64,000 nt of DNA from Oryzias latipes (Eukaryota; Chordata; Actinopteri; Beloniformes; Adrianichthyidae). Shown here one piece after another: positions 47,448 to 58,624 of the stretch. The number at the start of each line of letters is the position of its first letter. The first letter of the stretch is position 1. The stretch is from positions 5,426,433-5,490,432 of the forward strand of contig NC_019868.2 in assembly GCF_002234675.1 (NCBI RefSeq), read 5' to 3'. Below the pieces are notes generated by a model that made no database searches, was not told the origin of the DNA, and worked only from the letters and a program-made list of their open reading frames with translations. The position numbers and the translations under genes were made by a program.

Positions 47448-47517
47448 ATTGCTGTCAGTGCAGACTGATGCCCGCAGAAACCCCCTTCTGTGTGCATCAG
47501 TCTGCACTGACAGCAAT
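47448..47517. repeat. 70-nt near-perfect hairpin
   Basis: 24-bp perfect arms (47448-47471 and 47494-47517; core TGTCAGTGCAGACTGATGC). The 22 bases between add a further inner stem of about 7 pairs with one mismatch and one G-T, leaving a loop of 6 (ACCCCC). The total stem is about 31 pairs. Could be a tiny MITE, a template-switch product, or a miRNA-like precursor. Confidence 0.85.
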
Positions 47518-48202
47518 GATGACCACCCCCGGCCAGAGCAAAATGCAGGGTGGCCAAGGGATGTCATGCCAATTATGCATAACAGCAAATGTTCACGCTC
47601 CATGTGCGGAAAAAGTTTGAGCTGATGCTCAGAAAAGTTCCTGGTCTGCAATATTCCTAGAATACAGAGAGTATTAATACAACTGTCTTCCAAGATCCTA
47701 AAAAATAAACCTAAATAAACGATTGTCATTCAAGTAGTGTCTCTGCCACCAAGAAGTTGGCTTTAAGTTTAGCATAAACCTGCATTTATAGATCTGAGTC
47801 CAGAGTCTAATCATGTGGAGATTTAATGGTCACAGACAGTTTTATTTTGGATTCAAATTATAATTTAGTAGAATTCTTGTGAAACAGTCTTGTATGGTGT
47901 ATGAAAAAGCTGGATGACCTTAAATGTGACCATTTAAACATATAAATCAAATTAATGGTCACATATGATGAAAAACACATCTGTTAATACTGAATCAACA
48001 TTTTCAGATTTCTGTTTAGTCCAACATGTGTAAATACCAAGACAAGTTAGGACAAAAGGGTTGGTGAGACGCAAACGTGTGGCCGGGATGCGGGGGAAGT
48101 TGGTGGGGGTGGGAGGTTGGTGGGGTGTTAGCTGCCGGGAGCTCGCATTCCCACCACACTGAACTCCTTTTAGAACCACTGTATGAGAAATTTTGTTTTA
48201 AC

Positions 48203-48720
48203 AGTGGATATGACGTCATCAATTTTCACGAATTTAAAATCTCATTGATATGAGTGTTTTGTGAGGATTATTTATGAGTCTACTGTAGAACGGGCCGGTT
48301 TAACTCGTGCTGGTTTGCGGCGCCTTCCGTCCATGAAACCAGGGTTCAAATCCGGGCTGCTCTCTATTCCCTTCTCTGCTGCTGTGCCGGTCCCGAGCCC
48401 GGTTGGATTGAGAGGGTTGCGTCAGGAAGGGCATCCGGCGTAAAAACATTGCCAAGTTAACCATGTGACTCATCCTCGTGGGAGGGTTGTTTCACTGTGG
48501 TGACCCCTGATGGGAGAAGCCGCAAGTGAAGGAAGATTTATGAGTCCACTTCTGAAGATAAAAGCATATATGGTTTATTAAGAAATACTTATTTAAATAC
48601 ATTTTTTGGCAAACATTGTTCCGATGCAATGCATTGTGGTCTATATTTGCCGATCCAGTGAACATCGATGCACTCTGGTTTTTCACAGAGACCTCTGGGA
48701 AATGTCTAGGGCACTCGATT
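48203..48720. repeat. Dispersed DNA repeat, copy B (interrupted)
   Basis: Matches 27995-28155 word by word ('atgacgtcatcaatttt', 'gattatttatgagtc', 'gaagataaaagc', 'ggtttattaag', 'aatacattttttggc'), split by the SINE at 48284-48535. Confidence 0.6.
48284..48535 (+). mobile_element. tRNA-derived SINE with target duplication
   Basis: Contains a B-box GGTTCAAATCC (48343-48353), 'gtcaggaagggcatccggcg' and 'gtgacccctgatgggagaag', all typical of a common fish SINE. Flanks are atttatgagtctac (48270-48283) and atttatgagtccac (48536-48549), a 14-bp duplication with one mismatch. Confidence 0.85.
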
Positions 48721-48930
48721 TTCTAATTGTAGATTCAGACGGCACTACTAAATGGCGAACGCACTATATAGTGCATTACAGTACAGACCAAAAAAAGTTT
48801 GGACACACCTCATTCAAATGAATGGGAGAAGGTGTGTCCAAACTTTTGGTCTGTACTGTAGTGTACTATATAGTGCACTACCTGGTGCACTATGTAGTGC
48901 GTAGGGAAGGAATTCGGACACAACCATAGA
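48706..48930. repeat. Palindromic 'actatatagtgcacta' repeat
   Basis: 'ggcactactaaatggcg', 'gcactatatagtgcat', 'actatatagtgcactacc' and 'gcactatgtagtgcgtagg' form overlapping palindromes of a MITE-like element. Interrupted by 48777-48860. Confidence 0.55.
48777..48860. mobile_element. Palindromic Tc1/mariner-type MITE with TA target
   Basis: Bounded by TA at both ends. The arms CAGTACAGACC...GTTTGGACACACC and its inverse meet around 'attcaaatgaat', making nearly the whole element a foldback. TA duplication and this terminal sequence fit the Tc1/mariner group. Confidence 0.8.
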
Positions 48931-49690
48931 TGTTGCAAATTGTAGGACTTTAGAAAAAGCTTTTTTGAAGCTTTGTTTCCTAATTCGGTAACTCAATGCC
49001 TTTGAGACTTTTTAGGACCATGACAGCCCTGTTTAAAAGCTAACTAGCACTAGCCATCACACTTGCAATTATTTTAAACACATCAAAAAATGAGCAGAAA
49101 ACCAGAACTTAAATGTTAAACTGACCATTCCATGCCAACTGTCTCCATCTTCTGAAAATCCAGCCTTTTCCATAATGCGCATAATTTTAACAGGAACTCC
49201 CGCCTCCGTCCTCAAACTTCACTACTATTAGTAGGACCCAACTTTTGAGGTGCTCAGATTACATTTTTTCCCAATTATTTATTTTTATAATATTAGATCA
49301 TATTTTGAAAGATTTTGACTTTTAAAAATCAAACAACATTTGTGGACTGTGTTGACAGTCCACAAATGTTGCTAAAAAATAAAATAAAATAGTAGAATCT
49401 TTTTCATGGGTGGCCAGCATTTTTTTTGGGTGGCCAGTGCCACCCCTGGTCACCATGTGTTCTTGTTTGTTTATGGTAGGTTATGTTGGGAACCCTGACT
49501 AGGTTTTTTAAAGCACCCAATCAGAACCTTCTGGAGGAGTGTGCTGGAATCAGTTTGTCAGATATGACCCTACAATCAGCATTAAACGACACTCTAAATG
49601 ACTGATTACAGGTTTTTGTCTAATATTTCTGCCTTAATGTTTCAAACTGGGAATCCCCCACTGCCAGTTTCCATGTTATTTTTCTAAGAT
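48931..49690. other. Intergenic upstream of cxcl14
   Basis: No gene; includes the hairpin at 49334-49371. Confidence 0.5.
49334..49371. repeat. Perfect 17-bp inverted repeat, 4-nt loop
   Basis: CAACATTTGTGGACTGT and ACAGTCCACAAATGTTG around GTTG. Confidence 0.92.
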
Positions 49691-49839
49691 TTGTCAGATT
49701 TGGGGTTTTATGGTTTAAGAAATAGGCCTAACAGAACTTTACTAAATCTCTTGCTATTCTTGAGTTGTTCCTTTGGACATGAACAACCACAAACCGGTCA
49801 GAGCAGGCGCTATCCCACCCCCGTCCTGAGTTTTTCCTC

Positions 49840-50159
49840 CTCTCATCCCCTCGCCGGTCTCTCGACTTCTCTCTCGGAGGCCACAAGTGTTTGATTCGCT
49901 GCCTGGTCGTGCATATTAATGAGCTGGAGGCAGCGGGCAGCTTTATAAAGCCTGACGGAGACGGAGAGAGACCCCAGCGGCTGACTGGCAGCTCATCCAA
50001 GTGCTCCAGACGCACGGACGGGTTGCGCAACCAGCGACGCAGACTGTCTTTCCTTCACTCTCATCATTTTCTCGCCTAGACTTAAAACACATCGGATTTT
50101 TTGAAAACTTTGTTTCTAAAACTCATCCCCTCCACCCCCATTTTTCCATTTGTGGAGAC
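49840..50159 (+). promoter_or_regulatory. cxcl14: cxcl14 core promoter and 5' UTR
   Basis: TATAAA at 49944-49949 in a GC-richer context, preceded by 'gcatattaatgagctgg' (a homeobox/POU-like AT core). Transcription would begin near 49975, giving a 5' UTR of about 185 bases before the ATG at 50160. Confidence 0.65.
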
Positions 50160-53100
50160 ATGGGTCGGTGCACAGTGCTCATTATTTTGCTGGTGGTGTC
50201 CTTTTACGTCTTGAGCGCAGAAGGTAACAGACTTCATTTCAACTTTTTTCTTTTAAATGTAAACTGTTTTTGGTTAAAGCTGTGGTGATGTAACTGAATA
50301 ACAAGCAGTAGGAGCATGTAGGGTTGGAAGTTCCGTCTGTTTACTGGATTTACTCAAACTTTTCAGTGTTTCTACTCACTCACTAGTTTGTGTTTACTTC
50401 ACCCAAACCTGCTGCGCACACTGGTTTCTTCTAACAACACTAAACAAAATGTTTAAATGCTGAAAGTATGATTATTTTTTCAACACTTTTTATTCAAACG
50501 AGAGCAGCTGAGCAAAAATGTCCACATATGAAAGATTGGTTTGGACTGGATGTTGTGTTTCCTGTTGTTTTTTAATGTTAACTATTGTCTAAAAAAATAA
50601 TAATAATAATAATAATCATCATAATAAAGTAATAAAAAAAGATGCTGAACACAACTTCCCAGAGGTAAAAATGTTTGTTCCAAAGTGCTGAAGGTGTTTA
50701 TGTTGCGCTGCAGATTTAGTGGCCGGAGGTCAGGACAGATAGCAGGGTGATGGATAAGAGAAACCTTGGAGGCTGTGGGGCATCACAGACATAAAACCCC
50801 AGCAAAACCAATTTGCTGCGCCTCCGTCTTTCAGCGGTGAAGCCTGGAGAGCATGACCCGGGGATGATGATGCATTGCTTCTGAGTTGTTGGCTTACTTA
50901 ATGGCAGTTCATCTCTTCTGTGCTATTTTGATAGGAAAATAGACATATAGAATGTGCTTTGTGCAGCACTTTAAATCTTTTGTTTATCGTCCCTGTAACT
51001 AAAAATCTGAAACTATGTTAAATCTATTGAAAGATCAGATAAAATAAGTTTGGGTTTCACATGGTTTTATTTTCTCCTCCTGAGTGACACAGAGGTGTCC
51101 AAACATTTAACTTACTGTCTAATAAAAATTAATAAAGGCTACAGATAAAATATAATACTATACAATACAAATGATTTATAAAGCTAAAAAACTACTTCCT
51201 CAGAACATACAAATATATGCCTTTTGATGCAAATGTGCATCAAACTACTTCGGGTCCAAACCCTTGTGCTATCCTAGGCACTTTAACATTGGAAGTTGGG
51301 TCATCTAGACCCACTAGACAGTGCTCTGAACCTTTTTTCTTCAATGATTTGTGATCTTCAATGGTGTCCATGGATTACATGAAATCTTTCCACCTTTATC
51401 CACCTTTGTCATGGTAGGGAGAACACGTCAATGGAAGGGGGGGGTCATCTAAGATAGCACAAGGGTTAAAACAACCACGTAATGGAAAATGTTTACTTAG
51501 AAAGGTAAATGACATCAAACAACCTTGTGTAAGGACAACCCAAAAAACTATGTGCATTTGTGGGGTGAGGTTGTGGAATAAAGTATCAAAAAGTTACACA
51601 AGAAAAAATGCAAACTGAAAATTCTGGGAACATATAATTTAGAAAATGAGAAGCCTAATGGGACAATGTGAGGCCTTCTTGAGGCTGTTTTGGTACCTTC
51701 ACTTCTCTGTTTATGTAAATAATGTTTAAATGTGTACAAATGTAAGCATTATATGTAATTAGATGAATTAATGCATTAATTAATACATTTTTCTTCTCCC
51801 CACTCCTTTTTTGTTCATCAAGTAGATTTAAGTATTTTTTTTTTTGTATTTGAAAATATCAGGAATTTAGTCAAAAAATATGTTTGTGAAAAGTTGCAGC
51901 AGCAAACTCCAGTCTAATTTATGTTGTATTTTTTGAAGCCTACAAGTGTAGGTGCACCAGAAAAGGACCAAAGATCAGATACAAGGATGTTCAGAAGCTT
52001 GAGATCAAACCCAAACACCCCTTCTGCCAGGAAAGGATGATTTTGTGAGTCAAACTTTCTTCTTCATTGTGTCGGTTCTCCCTCTTTAATGTAAACTTAA
52101 GTATTTCTTTGCTCCATTTCCACCTGTCAACCATTTTCATGTCTTTTAATTGCTCTGCATCAGATGTTTTTTTTTTCTTTGATCCCATTAACTTACATCG
52201 TGGAGTCACAAACCCAGCACACACTTAGCAGGTTTGTACTCACAGCGCTGTATGACAGCAAGAGTATCTGACAGGTGTGCATGGAAAGCCTCCATCATCC
52301 GTGCTAAGAAGCCAGAGAGCACTTCACGGCTTGACGAGGGTTTAATTACCCGCTACAACCTAGAAGGTGGGAATTTCTCACTTGGGAAGGGGGAAGTGCA
52401 ACTTTCAAGAACGCTTAACATCATATGGGCTCGTTGCGAGGTTAGACCTAACCCGAGCTGATAAATGTTTTCCCACAAGTGTGAGCAGCTAGTTCAAGGA
52501 TCCGAACCTGTTGCCTTCGTCCTCTCTGCTGTCTAAGCTTCAACCCCTGGAACCACGTCTGTTTCACACAAACAGATGTTACCTTGAGTTTATAGTATCA
52601 CAAATAAACAACATCATGATATCAAAATCTACTGCTCTCCTTTCTCACTTCTAAATAAACTTTAAAAAGGTGGGGTTAAAGACCCACTCTGATCATCTTT
52701 TGATCGATTTCCAAAGCATTCTCAGTGGTATTTTAATCATGAATTACCGTTTTTAGCCACAATTTAAAAAAAAAAAAAACCCGTGGACAGAGTTTCTGCA
52801 GATTGACAGTAGTTCATTTGAAGTTCATCTCAGTTATGGGTAGGACTGTTGGTGTGGAGTAGCCCTGACCCCCCTTCCCATCACCCATAACTGAGAGCTC
52901 TCTACTTACATGCTCTTCCGCTAACCCCCAACCTCACACTAGCTGTCCAACAAAAATGATGAGCAATATCAGAGCTATCCAGCCGCACAGTTTTGATCCA
53001 GATGCCAGCTCAGACGAGAAGAACAAAGACGTATGTGGATCTATTTGTCTGCAAGTGGATGCATCGGAATGGAGCGGAAGCTGCTTGCTGTAGTAGCCTC

Positions 53101-56100
53101 CACGTCTCAGTTTCGAGCTTTCTCAAACAGCATTTTCTTCATCTGCTTCTGATTTACAATGATTTGAATAAAAAAGAAGTACTTAGAAATGCAGTTCTAA
53201 GAAATTTAAGACATTTTTTTAAATATTTGCCCTTTCTATTAGAAGAATGCAACAAGAACATGATAAAAAAAATAATACCAAAAACACATCAAAGTGGGTC
53301 TTACAGGCTGCATCAGTGAGTAACATTTCTAAGAAAAAACACTCTGCTGCCCCCTACTGTTCTCTTCAAGCCAGACACAACAAAGAATGTTTGTGTGAAA
53401 TATGTCCGTTTTGAAATATTTACTCTGTAATTCAGGCAAAATCGTACAGTTTGTAGGAGAGAGGAGGAAAATGATAAGAAAACTGAGCTTGTTTGATGAA
53501 ACTGTTTTAAATGTCTTCAAATGTAAATAATTTCGACCACTTGGAACCACAGAATTAACTTATTTATTTTAAAATGTGTTTTGCTGTTGTGTTTTCTGAC
53601 CATTTGCATTTGACGTGGTGTATCCGTAGAACTAGAGAGCTTCCGAAGACAGCCGCGTTTCCGAGTGTTTGACTGAAGTGTTTGTAGCATTCAGAAACAT
53701 GGGAAGCACTCACAGGCCCTCCACGGCTTGTGTGTCTGTGTTGCTACCTGCCACACAGCCATCATTCAGCGCAGCTCTATTAGCATGAGATGGAGGCCAC
53801 CAGCCGTTAGAGCCTGATGAAAAATGAGCCTCAGCGGGCTCCGGAAAGCCACAGAAAGAATGGGAGCGGGAGAGAAATGAGCATGAGAGTCCGCTTTCGC
53901 TTTGGCATTCTGAGCAGCAACTCCAGAAGCACAAACACAGACAAGGAGCCCCCAAATGTTTCTCCTTGCTCCCTTTTGTCTTCTGTCTTTTTCAGTCGTT
54001 AACATTTCATCCCCACCCCTGCCTCTGTTCCTTCCATAATTTTTAGAGCTGGTGGCTTCCCTTAGATACCTAGGAGAATGAGAATGAGCTGGAATTCACA
54101 CAGCAATTAGGTTAACCCCCCCCTGCTGAGCAGATATGAGTCCATGGGCCTGCATGCACAAGCAGGTTTTTTAGGGTCCGTTTCCTCAATAACAAAGCAC
54201 AAATGGCTATCAAACCGAAGCTAACTAGTCAAACGCAGTGACAAGTGAATGGGCAGGAAAGCAGATGCAGAAGTCTTTAATCAAATCATTAGAGGGACTG
54301 GCTGTGAGAGGGGAGCCTTTCCTGCAGCCATTTAGCATGCACGGTCCGCTGAGGCTTTGAGCGTGTCAGTAGATGAAGAGGCCCCCCCTCTTCTCTTTTC
54401 TCCTGCCTGTTTGAAATGAATATGCCACATGCAGGCAGATTGTCTCTGTCCTCACCTCAAACGCAGGGTTTACAGACAGACCCTTGATTCATCAGGCTCC
54501 CATGTCACATTTTTCTGTGGCAGCTCCGTGATGTTGCCAAAAGAAGTAGACCCAGCTGCGCAAGCCGCTCTTTTGAAATGTGAGCGCTTTCTTATTTTTT
54601 CATGGTGGGAATTTGTTTATTAGCTGCACTGAAGTATGGCATCCAAAGCACATCAGCTATACTGCAACAGGAACAGCCGTCATAGAGAAAGCCTGGCAGG
54701 TTTTGACATGTTCATAGGGGTTTTAACTCCAGGAAAATTCCTGTGGTCACAGGGTTTTGTGGGAGAAGGTTTAGGGTGACGACTGAAAAGCTTTGTACGT
54801 CTGATGGATTCATACTGGGCTGTTTTTTCTCTCCTCTTCAGCTTTGACTGAACTGCTGTGTGTCCTCTGATCCTTTTCAGCGTGACAATGGAGAACGTGT
54901 CTCGGTTTAAGGGCCAGGAATATTGTCTCCATCCCAAACTTCAGAGCACCAAGAATCTGGTTAAATGGTTCCGGATTTGGAAGGACAAGCACAGGTAAAC
55001 ATCCTGTGGCCTCCATAGAAATGTCCGATTTTACATTTGTAGTAATTTAACTTATTTAATAATGCATGTCTGAGGAAAAGTTTTTTTTTAATAAAAATAA
55101 TAATGGATTAGATGTAATCTGTGCTTTTCCAGATGCTCAAAGTTCTTACTATGTGTCCATTATTCATTCATACTTGGTGATGGTAACTACTGATGCCACA
55201 GCTGCCCTGGGGCAGACTGACAGAGGCGTGGCTGCCAGTTCGCGCCTACAGCCCCTCTGACCATCACCGGGACATTCACACACATTCATACACCAGTGGA
55301 GCCACACTGGAGGCAGGGGGGGGTGAAGTGTCTTGCCCAAGGACACAGCAACGGTTCACTGGGGGGAGCGGGGATCAAACTGCCGACCCTTTAATCATTG
55401 GCCGACCTGCTCAACCTGTTTGCAAAAGTCTGTTTGTTTGCAGTAGCTATCATACTGGAAAACAAATGATGTGGTCCCTTTATATAACTCCCCAATGGCA
55501 TGTTGTTGTTTTAAATATTTTATCTTCAAAAATGATATTATTAAAGTGACATTACATCACGTTCCCACTGTTAAACCATGAATAAACACTTCACTATTGC
55601 TATTTTGGTCAACAGTTTCCTTCCCTGAAGGGGGCAAATATGAAATAATTTAAATGAGCCAGACCGGTGTCAGAACATGTTGAAGTGCGTAGCTAACAAG
55701 TTTGAAGCAAAAACATATATTTATATTTTTGCTAAACATAGTAGAGGATGAATGTGGCCTTTTTAAAAACCCAACTGGAAAAGATTATGCCAAATTTTCG
55801 ATATATTCCTTGGTACTACAGACCCGCGTTATTATGTCAAAGATGCTTTAGAATCTTTGAATGGGTTTGATAAAAAGTTGGTTTGAATATCTATGTCCAG
55901 TTTTAAGCTGCAATGCTGATGCCACAGTATGACTCAGTGAGCTATTTTTGTGGATTTTATGCAACATAGCCATGATGCACACACAAAGCTATCGTTCTCA
56001 CATACTGCAAATTCCAGATGCGTCAAGTTCTATTATTAATGTCATGAACGCTGCATTAAACATTTCCAAACTGTCTTATTTCTACACACTTACAATGACA

Positions 56101-56945
56101 TAACCTACTGTAGGTCAGAAGAGTAACATATGAATGGATTCTAAAATAAAAACTCTAGCTGGTTTGGAAATATTTCAAAAAATGAATTTATTATGCTGTT
56201 AATCTTTGTAGTTTGTTCTAATAGTTGCCTATCAAATTTGAAAAACTGGGAATCATCTTTTTATACTTTCATGGAAATGATTATTTAACGTTTACATAAA
56301 AATGTGTTGCTAAATAAATTGTTATTTCTGCTATTTTTCTTCAAATCATGTTTATCTTCTAGTTTGACTGTCTAACTTCAATAAACTGAGCAACAGAAGA
56401 ATCCTTTTTTTTAAAACTATCTATGCATTTTATGTCATTATTGTTTTCTGTATATGTGAGACGGTTAACAGAATGCCAACAATATTTTTTTAAACTTTTT
56501 TTTTTATTAGAAAATAATTAATGTGTCATATGTGGACACTTTTTGCAGAGTGCCAAATTCAGTTGGTTTTATGGCAAACCATTCAGCCTGCATTGTTTTG
56601 AACTCTTATACATTTACTGTAAATGCCAATGAGTTATTTAGTGGAAATTTCATTTTAATCAATACTTGTAATTTCTTCATGTTTCCTGAAAGCAGCGACC
56701 CTTACTGTCAACTTTATTTTCTTTTTTTATTTACCGTCGACATTTTAGAAATGAGCTACACAGTGTCACAAAGGAGTCTTGGCTTATAACATAATTTAGC
56801 CAGTCGCAATAAGAAATCAGACAGTTTTTAGAACGTGAAGGGGTTCATGATTCATGATTTTTTGACAAAAGTCTGCAGGCCGGACTTTGGACATGCCTGA
56901 ATTAATGCAATTCTGTTTTTGTCTTGCAGGGTGTATGAAGCCTAA
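50160..56945 (+). CDS. cxcl14: CXCL14 chemokine (four coding exons)
   Basis: Exons 50160-50223, 51939-52044, 54881-54994 and 56930-56945 join to 300 nt encoding 99 aa, the same length as human CXCL14. Donors read GTAACA, GTGAGT and GTAAAC; all acceptors end in AG; phases are 1, 2, 2. Residues 1 to about 21 are a hydrophobic signal peptide. Cysteines are C25-x-C27, C51 and C72, with the 26- and 21-residue spacing of CXCL14. Diagnostic blocks are [35 protein letters not shown] (including the CXCL14-specific VSR.(R/K)G insert) and the C-terminal RVYEA. The product is a secreted homeostatic chemokine with short N-terminus. Introns 1, 2 and 3 hold a piggyBac-like MITE, a TIR element and a SINE respectively. 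No defect seen. Confidence 0.96.
50589..50622 (+). repeat. (AAT)n microsatellite in cxcl14 intron 1
   Basis: 'aataataataataataat' run with flanking variants. Confidence 0.85.
51261..51465 (+). mobile_element. piggyBac-like MITE, copy 3 (cxcl14 intron 1)
   Basis: Same orientation as copy 1 and very similar. It begins CCCTTGTGCTATC, ends GATAGCACAAGGG and is followed by TTAA (51466-51469). The left target is mutated. Confidence 0.88.
52677..53303. mobile_element. Non-autonomous TIR element in cxcl14 intron 2
   Basis: The left end AAAGACCCACTCTGATC and the right end CATCAAAGTGGGTCTT are inverted. Another copy begins at 63943. The interior has an A-run at 52767-52780 and a short region (about 52950-53080) that stays GC-rich with a partial frame. 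Superfamily unknown. Confidence 0.6.
53304..54880. other. Remainder of cxcl14 intron 2
   Basis: 53630-54640 is complex, GC-balanced and free of repeats I know. It may hold conserved regulatory DNA but nothing specific can be named. Confidence 0.4.
55190..55410 (-). mobile_element. tRNA-derived SINE, reverse, in cxcl14 intron 3
   Basis: 'gacattcacacacattcata', 'aagtgtcttgcccaaggac', 'ggggatcaaactgccgacc' and 'attggccgacctgctcaacc' are the reverse of the SINE middle, the 'cttgggcaagacac' word, the B-box and the head. Confidence 0.75.
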
Positions 56946-57640
56946 AACATGGTCTACGCAGAACACATGGATCAAACAAGATTTTAAAAAAGGACAGGAT
57001 CCTCACCAGGACTTTTTTGATGAAGAACTAAGTTCATCTGCAGTGAAGTCACACTTCTCCTCCTCTGGCTCAAGTTTACTCAAGAATGCAGAGTTCTGCC
57101 TAATGTGTACATAATCTGGTGGGCTTGTTTTAGTAGGTTTTTAGCTACATCACTTACTTTTCTTGTCTTTGCAAGTGTAGCTAATTCTGTGAGGTAGTGG
57201 GAGAGACAGCGCCATCTGTCTGTGAACAGTAGGGCTCATCTAAAGGGATTATTCCCACAAAGCAATAGATGAGTTTACTGTCCGCATTTCGGAGATTGTG
57301 AGGTCATAGATGAAATGCAGTGATAAATCAATGTCCACGTCTTCAGTGGGTTCAACATACATGTCGCCGTTGATCACACAGGTCATTCACAGCTGTGTGT
57401 GTGTTTGACAATTACATGTTTTCTAAAGAAAAGCACAAAGTCACACACCCAACTAAAAATCCTCTCCTGTACCAGCAGATAAGACGGGTAATAAGCAGTT
57501 CAAGTAAAAGCTGTTACATCAGAGTATGCATGTGTCTTACAGATGATAAAATTCTTTTAACTGCATTGTTTTTATATTTTCCATATATATATTTTTTCCA
57601 TTATTTAACAAGCTGAACAGTCTGATTAAATGAAATGACA
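56946..57640 (+). other. cxcl14: Probable cxcl14 3' UTR
   Basis: Follows the stop codon in exon 4. No AATAAA is seen; an ATTAAA at about 57626 is the only candidate signal, so the 3' end is uncertain. Confidence 0.4.
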
Positions 57641-58360
57641 ACATAATGGCAACAACACCACACGTCTCTATACTTTTTGAAACTTTGATTTTTGAGTTTC
57701 AACACAGTTTGTGTTGACAGCTCAGAAAGAAAACTTTATTTTTTTAATAGCAAATCATTCTGTTGTTAGAAAGTAAAAGCACTGTAGAATTAAGACGCAG
57801 ATGGTTGTGATAATATACGTATTCCATCTATAAGGGATTTGATCTGACAAGAAAGGTCACAATAATGTCAGCCTAATGTCTAATGTTTTTCTCTTTTTTT
57901 TTTGCAAAAATAATACATTTGCAGAGAAACATCTGATTTGTGACAACTGAGATCAACACAGAGCTAACTCTCATTTGATCATCTAATGTAGTTTTCTTTT
58001 TGTTTTAATGCATTCTTTATATTCCACTTAAACAATGTTTGTGTGTCTGCATGTACACATCTGCACATATGGTAAAATTTAAAGCATTCTTCATTTTTAT
58101 GTTCCATGGATGTGTGTATGATCATTTTCGAGTGCAGTGATATGTTAATGACAGTAAGTCGATATTTACACTTTAGTGTCATGGTTACGTCAGTCTCAAT
58201 TACGTCAGGTTTTTTTTTTTTTTGAGATTGAGGATTTGGAGTCGCCACCAAAAACAAACGTAGATATTTCATCAAGTGTAAAAATGATAAACACGGTAAT
58301 AAACTGTCTATAGTGCATCTTTTGTTTGATTTACTGCATAAGGAAACAGCTGTGAATAAT
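57641..58360. other. Intergenic, nothing recognised
   Basis: AT-rich; a T-run at 58210-58223. Confidence 0.5.
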
Positions 58361-58362
58361 GC

Positions 58363-58605
58363 CAACGTGGTGCAGTGGAAGAGCGGTCAACCTCTAATAG
58401 GAATACTGCAGCTTTGGGAAGGGACCAAACCAGTGTCCTTGGACAAGACACTGATCTCCAGATTGCTCCTGGTGGTTGTAGGTTGGTGCCAGTGTTTGGC
58501 CACCGAGCCATCAACAGTGTGTGCATGTGAGTGTGCATGGGGGAATAGGACAGAGACTGTATTAAGCCTTCTAAAAAGGTAGTAAAATCTAAGAAAGTAT
58601 AGGCT
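58363..58605 (+). mobile_element. tRNA-derived SINE
   Basis: 'caacgtggtgcagtggaag' (A-box region), 'ccttggacaagacactgatc' and 'gtgtgcatgtgagtgtgcat' parallel the copy at 9527; tail 'agtataggct'. Confidence 0.75.
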
Positions 58606-58624
58606 AGGGATGTAACAATTATTT

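Noticed and set aside
57001..57114. Extension of the frame at 56887-57114 as an alternative cxcl14 C-terminus
   Set aside because: The frame joined from exon 3 gives RVYEA and a stop at 56943, matching the family end; the longer frame is out of phase.
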